A stretch of 39,651 bases of DNA from Methanobrevibacter sp. (lineage in GTDB: Archaea; Methanobacteriota; Methanobacteria; Methanobacteriales; Methanobacteriaceae): positions 1 through 39,651 of the forward strand of contig NZ_JAUNXX010000012.1 of NCBI RefSeq assembly GCF_030539555.1, given 5' to 3'. Below the pieces are notes generated by a model, which had not been told where the DNA came from, searched no databases, and saw only the letters and a program-made list of their open reading frames with translations. Shown one piece after another: positions 32,161-39,651 of this stretch; position 1 is the stretch's first letter, and each line of letters opens with the position of its first letter. Made by a program: the position numbers and the translations under genes.

Positions 32161-32997
32161 CTATTCTTCTTCTAAATTATTTCTTTCTTTTATTTTTAAG
32201 AGTTTTTCCAACGGAACATCAGCTTTTTGAGCAATAATATCTGGTTCTTCTCCTGATTTTAACAATTTCCTAATAACCTGCTCAATTTCATCTTTTCCAT
32301 CATTGTATTTATTTTCACCGTATTCATGAATTAGACTCATCCTACCACTTAACAGATCACAAATAATATTTCTTTCTAAATAATCCTCAACAAATTTATC
32401 GGTTGTCAACCACATTATCCCACGCCAAATCTTTTTGAGACGAGGTTAAATTTTTTAATTGAAATAGGATTTTTATAACTCTGTAAATATATTCAACAAT
32501 ATTTTTGCATTTTTTACTTAATGGAACAAAAGATAACAAAATAATTTTTTTGCCGTTTAATGTTTTCCTATTCCTAAGTTTAACAACAACATTATTTTTA
32601 ATTTTTTCACTATCAATATTATTCAATCCTTTAACTTCATACCTAAACATATTTAATCTATTGTAACGGTATTCCATTATTTTTGAATCCTCAGCAGTAC
32701 TCAAAACAGAAAGATTTACTTCTTTATTATTTTTCTGTTGATCAACTATTGCAACATATGAATGAGCTCTTTTTGAAAAGTCATCATCCACTTTAGTACT
32801 TTGAAATTCAATAATGCGATTTTCATCATCCAATTCCAAAAAATCAAATCAGATTTATAACTTGTTGGATCAATATACCTCAATTCTTTAGTCCATACCT
32901 TTGTTCTTTTAGATTTTAAACCCATTATCTCTAAAAGAATACATGTATCTTCATCAGAAACATTTTTAAACAGCATATCCTCCTGAAATTCTGCCAT
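32161..32997 (-). pseudogene. Frameshifted PD-(D/E)XK (Rpn/transposase-like) family gene
   Basis: Three overlapping frames encode pieces of one protein. Frame 1 (MAEFQEDMLFKNVSDEDTCI to YKSDLIF, ATG 32997 with a GGGGTA site), frame 2 (ELDDENRIIEFQSTKVDDDF to QKDLAW) and frame 3 (IMWLTTDKFVEDYLERNIIC to the stop at 32161) join in order. The D-then-IIEFQ core fits a PD-(D/E)XK nuclease of the Rpn/YhgA group, and the C-terminal RMSLIHEYGENK is typical of these proteins. The first break is in an A6 run at 32838-32843 (one base short), the second near 32413-32420 (one base extra or two missing). It may be decayed, or be affected by sequencing errors. Confidence 0.75.
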
Positions 32998-33182
32998 AAT
33001 AATATACCCCATAATTTATAGATATATTATTAAAATAAGAACAAAAAAAACTTATATATCTGGATTAAACCGTATTAATTTAAATAAAATGGTTTTTTCA
33101 AGTAAATAATGCACAACAAAAGCAATAATTAAAAATGAAGGCAATTTGAAAAAATTAAAAGAAAATAAGTGAAGAATTACAA

Positions 33183-33461
33183 CTAAAATTCTTTAATCAT
33201 TTTAGCTATATCTTCTTTTGAATAACCTAAACGAACAAAAAGGCTTTTAAGTGGTTCACTTTCAGGTATCGCACCTAATTCTCTCCAACTTTTGAAATCG
33301 TTTTTTAAAATACCATTGATTAAAAGTTGAATAGTAATTAAATCATCACTTTTAATAGCAATAAATGCATCTTCATTTTCAAAAACATTATCCGGATCAA
33401 TTAATGAAATTTTACCAGTTACATCTTTTTTTACAATAGCATTATCAATTTTGTAAGCCAT
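33183..33461 (-). CDS. Hypothetical protein
   Basis: A 92-residue soluble protein not recognised. The N-terminal part (AYKIDNAIVKKDVTGKISL) looks beta-rich and the C-terminus has a helical LFVRLGYSKEDIAKMIKEF ending. I chose ATG 33461; an in-frame ATG at 33476 (MSCGI) is less likely. It lies between IorB and the broken nuclease gene and runs in the same direction, so it might share the iorAB transcript. No function is claimed. Confidence 0.6.
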   Translation of the reverse strand: MAYKIDNAIVKKDVTGKISLIDPDNVFENEDAFIAIKSDDLITIQLLINGILKNDFKSWRELGAIPESEPLKSLFVRLGYSKEDIAKMIKEF

Positions 33462-33515
33462 AATACCACAACTCATTATCTGTTAAAAAGTTTATTTTAA
33501 ATAGTATTTATATTT

Positions 33516-34100
33516 TTAACCTTTGATTGATTTGTATCCACTTTCAATAGCTTTTAAGTTCATACCATGGAATTTAGGTTTTAAATTATTTTTCATTGCT
33601 TCAATGACAGAATCTTTTGACAATGGGAAATTTTCATCAGCAGTAACAGCACCCAACAACACCATATTCAATGCCAAAACGCTTCCGGCATCAATTGCTA
33701 ATTTAGTTCCATCGATTGGGAGAACATGGTTGAAATTTTCTTTTAAAGATTCAGTAATACTGTCAACGGAAGGATATGCCTTATCTGATGAAGATGGGAC
33801 AATAGGATGAGTATTGTAAACAATTTTAGTTTCTGAGTTTACTTTATCCAATCCTCTTATTGTTTCAATTGGTTCAAAGGAAAGCAACATGTCTGCCCCT
33901 TTATTTGGAATAATTGAAGAGTTATATCCTCCAATTTTTAATTCAGTTGATACAGATCCGCCTCTTTGTGACATGCCATGAATTTCACTCATAACTACAT
34001 CCAAACCCTGATTCATTGCAGCTTCACCGATAATTGTAGAGGTTTTGATAATTCCTTGACCTCCCACACCACAAATATAAATACAATAATGATTATCCAT
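33516..34100 (-). CDS. iorB: Indolepyruvate oxidoreductase subunit beta
   Basis: A 194-residue IorB. ICGVGGQGIIKTSTIIGEAAM is the family start, and SEIHGMSQRGGSVSTELKIG follows, both typical of the gamma-type domain of 2-oxoacid oxidoreductases. With IorA it oxidises indolepyruvate and other aryl pyruvates to aryl acetyl-CoA with ferredoxin, or the reverse for amino acid synthesis. I chose ATG 34100, spaced from AGGTGA; ATG 34106 overlaps the IorA stop as TGATG and is also possible. Translation is coupled to IorA. Confidence 0.93.
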   Translation of the reverse strand: MDNHYCIYICGVGGQGIIKTSTIIGEAAMNQGLDVVMSEIHGMSQRGGSVSTELKIGGYNSSIIPNKGADMLLSFEPIETIRGLDKVNSETKIVYNTHPIVPSSSDKAYPSVDSITESLKENFNHVLPIDGTKLAIDAGSVLALNMVLLGAVTADENFPLSKDSVIEAMKNNLKPKFHGMNLKAIESGYKSIKG

Positions 34101-34105
34101 TTTCA

Positions 34106-35998
34106 TCACCTGCCTGCCTCTAGCGCGCCATATTTACAAACTTGCATACATACATTACATCCGTCACATTGTGACTCATCTATAGTGATTTTTCCATTAA
34201 TTTTTGAAATTGCCGGACAAGCCAATTCACTTACGCATTTATCACAATTATTACAGTTATTTTCAACAAATTTAACTGGAGGTTTTTTAGTTAAACCTTT
34301 AATTAAAGTACATGGAGCTTTTGAAATAATCACAGCAGTATCATCCCTCTCAAACGCTTCTTTATATGTTTTAACTACTTGCTCCAAGTTAAATGGATTG
34401 ATTACACGTACATAATCACATCCGCATGCCAAAGCCAGTTTACGAATTGATACTTCAGGAGCATCGTCGCCCATTCCATCAACAGGAATTCCTGGGTTTG
34501 GCTGTCCCCCTGTCATTGCAGTAATCCTGTTATCCAAAACAGTAAGTACGAAATTGTGTTTGTTGTGAACAGCATTAATCAATGGTGAAATGCCACTGTG
34601 GAAAAATGTTGAATCTCCAATGAAGCTTGCCACTTTCTGATCTGTAGAAACTGAAAATCCACATCCGTCTCCAACACTAGACCCCATTGAAAGCAGGTAA
34701 TCAGCACAATTGTAAGGAGGATTGATTCCTAAAGTGTAACATCCAATATCAGATGCAAATATGACGTCTGCAGAAGTCAAGCCAAGCTCGTCAATGGCTT
34801 TGTTTATTCCATAATACATCGCCCTGTGAGGACATCCTGCACATAAAACCGGTGCCCTACCAGGAATGTCTTCCTGCAATTTCTCCAGACTTGCGGAATA
34901 TGAAATGTTTTCATCCTCTTTGAATCCCAATATTTTATTTAGACCCTCACTGACCACATCAGAGTTGAATTCATGATACAACGGAAATGTTCCATCCAGT
35001 TTACCATGAACATTAACATTCAATCCTTTAGCCCCAATAGTAGCCAATACATCTCTTTCTATAATAGGATCAACTTCCTCAACAATGAAGACTTCATCTT
35101 TTTCAGCCAAAAATTCAGCCACCAAATCCTGTGGGAAAGGATAGGAAAATCCTAACTTTAATATGTCAACATCCAGTTCATTGAATTTAACAACATCATG
35201 AGCATAATTAAATGCACTGCTTGAAGAAATCAAAGCATATTTTTTATCGCCTGCAAAGTCAAGTTCTCTGTTATATTCGCTTTTATTTGTAATTTCCTCC
35301 AATTTATGAACCTTATCCCATAATCTCACATGCATATCACCTGCAAAAGCAGGGACCGGAACGTATTTTGAAGGATCCTTGTCAAAATGACCTCTTTTCC
35401 AGTGATTGTCATTATTTGATGAATTATCCTTTTTATCGCCAAATTCAACGACTCCCCTCATATGTGATACACGAGTGGTTGTCCTTACAATAACTGGAAT
35501 TCCGAATTGTTCGGATAATTCAAATGCATATTTTACCATGTCTTTTACTTCCTGACAGTTGGATGGTTCAAGAACAGGTACATTAGCTAGCCTAGCATAA
35601 TTACGAGTGTCTTGCTCGTTTTGAGATGAAAATAAAGATGGATCATCAGCAGATAAAATAACCATCCCACCATTAACACCTGAATATGCTGTTGTCATGA
35701 ATGAATCACTAGCCACATTCATACCGACATGCTTCATAAAGGTAAATGACCTGAGGCCTGATGCCGCAGCAGTGGCTGCAACCTCCATTGCGACTTTTTC
35801 ATTGGTAGAAAATTCAAAGTAAATGTTAGCATCTTTCGCTAATACTGATAGCACATTTCCAATTTCTGATGAAGGAGTTCCGGGATAAGTGGCTGCGATA
35901 GAAACACCTGCTTCTATAACTCCCCTTACAGCCGCTTCATTACCAAGCAAAAATTGTCTGTCACCTGGAGCTCCTGTAACTAATTCTTTCAAATTCAT
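34106..35998 (-). CDS. iorA: Indolepyruvate oxidoreductase subunit alpha
   Basis: A 630-residue IorA. The N-terminal pyrimidine domain has FLLGNEAAVRGVIEAGVSIA and TYPGTPSSEIG. The TPP domain has CAGCPHRAMYYGI, DIGCYTLGINPPY, GSSVGDGCGFS and FIGDSTFFHSGISPLINAV. Two C-terminal 4Fe-4S motifs (CNNCDKCVSELACP and CDGCNVCMQVCKYGA) complete the subunit. I chose ATG 35998 (MNLKELVTGAPGDR) with a GAGG site; the frame is open upstream to 36145 but those residues do not fit. It matches the aryl-acid region, supporting conversion of arylacetyl-CoA to aryl pyruvates for aromatic amino acids. The direction is inferred. Confidence 0.95.
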   Translation of the reverse strand: MNLKELVTGAPGDRQFLLGNEAAVRGVIEAGVSIAATYPGTPSSEIGNVLSVLAKDANIYFEFSTNEKVAMEVAATAAASGLRSFTFMKHVGMNVASDSFMTTAYSGVNGGMVILSADDPSLFSSQNEQDTRNYARLANVPVLEPSNCQEVKDMVKYAFELSEQFGIPVIVRTTTRVSHMRGVVEFGDKKDNSSNNDNHWKRGHFDKDPSKYVPVPAFAGDMHVRLWDKVHKLEEITNKSEYNRELDFAGDKKYALISSSSAFNYAHDVVKFNELDVDILKLGFSYPFPQDLVAEFLAEKDEVFIVEEVDPIIERDVLATIGAKGLNVNVHGKLDGTFPLYHEFNSDVVSEGLNKILGFKEDENISYSASLEKLQEDIPGRAPVLCAGCPHRAMYYGINKAIDELGLTSADVIFASDIGCYTLGINPPYNCADYLLSMGSSVGDGCGFSVSTDQKVASFIGDSTFFHSGISPLINAVHNKHNFVLTVLDNRITAMTGGQPNPGIPVDGMGDDAPEVSIRKLALACGCDYVRVINPFNLEQVVKTYKEAFERDDTAVIISKAPCTLIKGLTKKPPVKFVENNCNNCDKCVSELACPAISKINGKITIDESQCDGCNVCMQVCKYGALEAGR

Positions 35999-36048
35999 TA
36001 TATTTTCCTCAAAATAATCTATATTAATACAATATATAATTATATTCA

Positions 36049-36202
36049 AAGTATAATATATTGTTTTTTCAAAAGTTTTTTTGACCCGGCAAGAGCTAAT
36101 GCCTTTTGAGTCAGATAGACAGATGTAAAAATAATTAACAAACACAAATTTTCCAATTAAAATATTAAAAAAAATGACATGAATAGTAAGTATAATATAT
36201 TG
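36049..36202. repeat. 15-bp direct repeat in the iorA/tfrB divergent promoter
   Basis: AAGTATAATATATTG occurs at 36049-36063 and again at 36188-36202, 139 bp apart, in the 265 bp between iorA and tfrB. Each copy lies near one of the two divergent promoters. It could be a shared operator or an AT-rich chance match. Confidence 0.5.
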
Positions 36203-36263
36203 GATACAATAGATATAAGTATATTATAATGTTTTATAAGCTTTTAACAATTGGAGGGAAATA

Positions 36264-37739
36264 ATGATTAAAGTTTATGTTTCACGATTTGATAGAGAAA
36301 CTGATAGCGAGCCTCATTTAGAGTGTTATGAAATTGAAAAGACACCGCACATGAAAGTTCTTGATGCCTTGCAAGCAATTAACGAGAAATATGATGCTGA
36401 CATTAGCTTTAGAAGTTCATGTAGAGCAGGACAATGCGGTTCATGCGGAATCTTATTTAAAGGAAACGGAGCACTTGCATGTCAGAAAGAAATAAAAAAT
36501 GGAGCTATTATCGAACCGCTTAATTTCCCTGTCATTAAAGATTTAATAGTGGATAAATCAAGTATTGAAGCTAAAGTCAAAGATTTAGAGCTATCCCTTC
36601 AATGTGACCATAAATGTGAAAATCTGGACACTTCAATTACAAAAGATGATTCAGCAGAAACTAAAAAAGTTAGAAGCTGCATTGAATGTTATTCCTGTTA
36701 TTCCACTTGTCCAGTCGTCAATATTGCAACTGATGAATTTGGCGGACCTTACTTAATGAGATATATGCGCAAGTTTGAAAGTGACCCTAGAGATAACTTT
36801 GACCGACTTAAAGAAGCTCTCGATGAAGGTTTATACAAATGTACAAGTTGCGGAAAATGCCTTGCAGTTTGTCCTAAAAACATCAATACCTTCGGTGATG
36901 CCATAGAAAAGATGAGAGCCCTTGCAGTTGCAAACGGTTCAGGTCCTCTCCCGGAGCATATTGCATTTAAAGAGAACATCATGAATACTGGAAGATCTGT
37001 TAAAACCGATAAAACTCCATTCATTGAACAAATTGATAACTATAAAGGTTCCAAGATTGCATTTTTCACAGGCTGTATGGTGGACTACAAATTCCCTGAA
37101 ATCGGACAGATGCTGGTGGACGTGCTAAAAGAAAATGGAATTGACATTGATGTCCCAGAAGGCCAAGTTTGTTGCGGATCCCCACTTTTAAGAACCGGTC
37201 AAACCGATATCGTCCAGGAACTCGTTGATAAAAACAAAGAAGTCTTTAAAGATTATGACACAATTATTACAATCTGCTCAGGTTGCGGAGCTACATTAAA
37301 GAAAAACCATCCGGAATTTGGTTCTAAACTGCATGTAATGGACATCAGCGAATTTTTAGTCGACAAAATCGATGAAAGTAAACTGAAAGAAGTTAATATG
37401 ACCGTTACATACCATGACCCATGCCATTTGGGAAGGGGTCAGGGCATCAAAGATGCTCCTAGAAACATGATTGAAAAGATTCCTGGAATCAAATTTGAAG
37501 AAATGAAATATCCTTGCCAATGTTGCGGAGCCGGTGGAGGAATCAAAGCTGGAAAACCGGAAATTGCACTTGAACTGTCTAAATCAAAAGCGGAAATGAT
37601 TAAGGATACTGGTGCTGATGCAGTAGTTACAATATGTCCATTTTGTGAATTGAATTTACAGGACGGTTTGGATGAAATCGGTTGTGAAGATATCAAATCA
37701 ATGCACATACTTGAATTGCTTTCAAAAGCTTACGAATAA
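36264..37739 (+). CDS. tfrB: Thiol:fumarate reductase subunit B
   Basis: A 491-residue TfrB. The N-terminus has a 2Fe-2S domain (SSCRAGQCGSCGILF, then ACQKE), then two 4Fe-4S motifs (CIECYSCYSTCP and CTSCGKCLAVCP), then two CCG domains: CCGSPLLRTGQ with CSGCGATLK, and HDPCHLGRGQG with CCGAGGG and CPFCELNL. This is the arrangement of CoM/CoB-dependent fumarate reductase, which reduces fumarate with coenzyme M and B thiols and yields the heterodisulfide; the CCG half resembles HdrD. TfrA is not in this window. A strong GGAGGG site lies just upstream. It identifies the organism as a methanogen. Confidence 0.95.
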   Translation: MIKVYVSRFDRETDSEPHLECYEIEKTPHMKVLDALQAINEKYDADISFRSSCRAGQCGSCGILFKGNGALACQKEIKNGAIIEPLNFPVIKDLIVDKSSIEAKVKDLELSLQCDHKCENLDTSITKDDSAETKKVRSCIECYSCYSTCPVVNIATDEFGGPYLMRYMRKFESDPRDNFDRLKEALDEGLYKCTSCGKCLAVCPKNINTFGDAIEKMRALAVANGSGPLPEHIAFKENIMNTGRSVKTDKTPFIEQIDNYKGSKIAFFTGCMVDYKFPEIGQMLVDVLKENGIDIDVPEGQVCCGSPLLRTGQTDIVQELVDKNKEVFKDYDTIITICSGCGATLKKNHPEFGSKLHVMDISEFLVDKIDESKLKEVNMTVTYHDPCHLGRGQGIKDAPRNMIEKIPGIKFEEMKYPCQCCGAGGGIKAGKPEIALELSKSKAEMIKDTGADAVVTICPFCELNLQDGLDEIGCEDIKSMHILELLSKAYE

Positions 37740-37745
37740 ATAAAA

Positions 37746-38660
37746 TTGGAGTTGATTAAAATAGGGGATACCGCTGTCAGTGAACAAAAAGTAGTGGAGA
37801 CTACACCCATAAGTTCACCGGAAAGTAAAGAAGAAAGTTCCAGTGAAAAAAAATCAACTTCCACTAAAAAATCCAAATCAAAAACACAATCCAGAGGAAA
37901 CGCAAGAGCAAAACTCACAAAAGAATCAGAAGAAAAAGAAATAAGTCTTTTTAAAGAAAATATTTACATTGTTTTTGTTGAATGTGAAACTCCTGGAAAC
38001 GTGGGTTTTCTTGCAAGAACAATGGCAAACTTCGGATTGAAAAATTTGGTGTTGATTAACCCCCCAACATTGACAAATGACGCTTATTATCAGGCAACCC
38101 ATGGAAAATACATTGTAGAAAATGCAAAAATATTTCCAACATTAGATGATTTTTACCAATCACAAAGAATTGATTTCAAAGTTGCTTCAACAGGCATGGC
38201 CGGAGGAAGTTACAATTTATCAAGAATCCCCATAAGACCTGAAGAACTTGGAAAATCAATGAATGTTTCAAATAAAATAGCAATTCTATTTGGAAGAGAA
38301 GGCGATGGACTTACAAATAAAGAAATCAATGAATGTGACATTTGTGTTTCCATTCCAACAGACCCAACATACCCGATAATGAATATATCACATGCAGCTG
38401 CAATAATATTTTATGAAATATTTAAAAATAAGCATGATTTTGGTGTTAAGGGTCTTGAGGAAAGTACTGAATTAGAAAAGGAGTACTTGATAAAAGACAT
38501 GAAAGAATTAATCGACAGCTTAGACATTCCGGACCACAAAAAGAGAAATGGTCTTAAAACTTTCAATAACATAGTTTCCAGAGCATTTATTACTGGAAGA
38601 GAAGCTCATACTCTTAAAGGCATTCTTAGAAGATTAAAAATAAAACTTGGTGAACAATGA
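37746..38660 (+). CDS. TrmJ-like SpoU-family RNA methyltransferase with low-complexity N-terminus
   Basis: A protein of up to 304 residues. The first 70 residues are rich in S, K, E and T (a disordered extension). The rest is a SPOUT methyltransferase: VFVECETPGNVGFLARTMAN at the start, ILFGREGDGLTNKEI (the trefoil-knot SAM site) and DPTYPIMNISHAAAIIFYEIF. Relatives methylate C32 of tRNA or rRNA; TrmJ fits best. The listed start is a TTG at 37746 with no clear ribosome binding site; a GTG at 37794 is another option, so the start is unsure. It is coupled to the next gene by an ATGA overlap. Confidence 0.85.
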   Translation: MELIKIGDTAVSEQKVVETTPISSPESKEESSSEKKSTSTKKSKSKTQSRGNARAKLTKESEEKEISLFKENIYIVFVECETPGNVGFLARTMANFGLKNLVLINPPTLTNDAYYQATHGKYIVENAKIFPTLDDFYQSQRIDFKVASTGMAGGSYNLSRIPIRPEELGKSMNVSNKIAILFGREGDGLTNKEINECDICVSIPTDPTYPIMNISHAAAIIFYEIFKNKHDFGVKGLEESTELEKEYLIKDMKELIDSLDIPDHKKRNGLKTFNNIVSRAFITGREAHTLKGILRRLKIKLGEQ

Positions 38661-39487
38661 GACGACCTAGAATAGTAGATTTTAGCAGATTCATCCTTAA
38701 ATATATCTTCAATTGGAGATTTTGGATAGCTGAAATAACAAAAAAATCAAAAATTTACAGAAAGATAATTGATACGATGCTGTTTAAAGATGATGAAATC
38801 ATTGTTATACCCAATACAATAAATATCAATGAAAAAATTGAATCCGAAGGATCTGAATTCCTACCAACAGATATCATTAAAGACGTGATAAGACGTTGCG
38901 AAGATATTGTTATTATGAATTCCTGCCTGTGCAGGACATCCAATAACTGTCAGGACTATCCTCAGGACCTTGGATGCATATTTCTAGGTCCGACAGCAAA
39001 CAAAATTCCAAAACATATCGGAAAAAAAGCTACTGTTGAAGAAGCTTTAGCCCAAGTGGATTTGGCAGATGAAGCTGGTTTAAGCCACATTATCGGAAGA
39101 AATAAAATTGACACTGTCTGGATGAATATACATCCTGGAAAAGGACTGTTGACAATATGCCACTGCTGCCCTTGTTGTTGCCTATGGAAAGTTTATCCGA
39201 ATTTGGACGACAGCATAAGCAATAAATTGGAAAAACTCGATGGCATTAATGTGAAACTTCATGAAGACAACTGTAAACAGTGCATGAAGTGTTTGGATGA
39301 AATTTGCATGTTTGATGCCATACGTCTTGAAGACAATAAAATTACCATTGACGAAAATGCATGTAAAGGCTGTGGTCTTTGTGTTAATGCATGTAAATTC
39401 AATGCAATTACTATTGACTACACTAGTGAGACTATAGATAATGTAGTCAATAGAATGGAAAATTTAATTGAAATTAAAGAATTATAA
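38657..39487 (+). CDS. Ferredoxin-type protein with two 4Fe-4S clusters
   Basis: A 276-residue protein. The C-terminus has two 4Fe-4S motifs (CKQCMKCLDEICMFDAI and CKGCGLCVNACKFNAI). The middle has other cysteine groups (SCLCRTSNNCQ and CHCCPCCCLWK), which may bind further metal or serve as thiols. The N-terminal 35 residues are basic and aromatic (FILKYIFNWRFWIAEI), perhaps membrane-associated. Relatives in methanogens are annotated only as 4Fe-4S proteins. The start overlaps the methyltransferase stop (ATGA). The substrate and partner are unknown. Confidence 0.9.
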   Translation: MRRPRIVDFSRFILKYIFNWRFWIAEITKKSKIYRKIIDTMLFKDDEIIVIPNTININEKIESEGSEFLPTDIIKDVIRRCEDIVIMNSCLCRTSNNCQDYPQDLGCIFLGPTANKIPKHIGKKATVEEALAQVDLADEAGLSHIIGRNKIDTVWMNIHPGKGLLTICHCCPCCCLWKVYPNLDDSISNKLEKLDGINVKLHEDNCKQCMKCLDEICMFDAIRLEDNKITIDENACKGCGLCVNACKFNAITIDYTSETIDNVVNRMENLIEIKEL

Positions 39488-39505
39488 ACTTACTTGTGTG
39501 AAAAA

Positions 39506-39651
39506 ATGGCAATATTAAGTGATAAAGATATAAAAAAATATCTGGAAGATGGTGAAATATCCATCGACCCTATTTTAGATGAAAAACAAATACAACCGTC
39601 TTCTGTAGATTTGAGGTTGGGAGATGAATTTAAAGTATTTAAAGTAATTAG
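39506..39651 (+). CDS. dcd: dCTP deaminase, 5' part only
   Basis: The first 48 residues are visible (MAILSDKDIKKYLEDGEISI followed by DPILDEKQIQPSSVDLRLGD and on). They match the N-terminus of dCTP deaminase, including QPSSVDLRLG. The enzyme makes dUTP from dCTP, or dUMP directly in the bifunctional archaeal type. Here the gene is cut by the window edge, so type and catalytic residues cannot be checked. It follows the ferredoxin gene by 18 bp. Confidence 0.9.
   Translation, partial: MAILSDKDIKKYLEDGEISIDPILDEKQIQPSSVDLRLGDEFKVFKVI

Noticed and set aside
36001..36145. Upstream extension of IorA to 36145
   Set aside because: The extra 49 residues are unlike any IorA N-terminus, and a GAGG site precedes the ATG at 35998.
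1..39651. CRISPR arrays, tRNA or rRNA genes, insertion sequences
   Set aside because: No regularly spaced repeats, no cloverleaf-like sequences and no transposase with terminal repeats were seen on reading the intergenic regions.

Overview
The window is AT-rich, gene-dense archaeal DNA, most likely from a gut or rumen Methanobrevibacter (Methanobacteriales). Supporting genes are the methanogen thiol:fumarate reductase subunit TfrB (36264-37739), an archaeal nascent polypeptide-associated complex protein (13118-13468), indolepyruvate oxidoreductase IorAB, an adhesin-like beta-helix surface protein, and promoters with TATA boxes and GGTG or GAGG ribosome binding sites. No tRNA, rRNA, CRISPR array or insertion sequence was seen. 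The genus call is inference from gene content, not from a database match.

Layout. 1-2101 (minus) holds a SAP-domain protein cut by the window edge, an LtrA-like membrane protein and a small STAS-like protein. 2154-5119 holds small hypothetical genes, one with an apparent frameshift, a MATE exporter and a PD-(D/E)XK-like protein. 5121-8352 (minus) holds a CDP-ribitol pair (TarI/TarJ-like) behind two tandem duplicated methyltransferases, and a 34-residue very basic protein. 8441-12292 (minus) is a likely operon: NYN-type ribonuclease, cyclase/GGDEF-like membrane protein, small membrane protein, ArgJ. 12369-13468 is NAC plus a CpdA-like phosphoesterase. 13553-16466 is a FUSC-type membrane protein overlapping an aldo-keto reductase. 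16513 is Tag glycosylase. 17082-19720 is the molybdate transporter ModABC with a long upstream region rich in inverted repeats. 20291-22406 is a rubredoxin/glutamate-synthase-like protein with a carboxymuconolactone decarboxylase family protein. 22571 is a winged-helix regulator. 23015-26082 is an adhesin-like protein followed by a UbiB-family kinase. 26221 is a YhgE/Pip-type membrane protein.

28435-35998 looks like an aryl-acid and aromatic amino acid region: a sodium:solute symporter with its tiny accessory subunit, divergent from a phenylacetate-CoA ligase plus a double-ACT protein, then IorB and IorA. A frameshifted PD-(D/E)XK family gene sits inside it. The divergent promoter carries a 10-6-10 inverted repeat containing TGTACA, the sequence described for TrpY boxes. 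36264-39651 (plus) is TfrB, a TrmJ-like RNA methyltransferase, a two-cluster ferredoxin protein and the start of dCTP deaminase.

The most interesting points are the archaeal CDP-ribitol pathway linked to a methyltransferase, the cyclase-like protein translationally coupled to an NYN ribonuclease, the 34-residue basic protein, the TGTACA operator candidate, and several hairpin plus T-run terminators of bacterial appearance.
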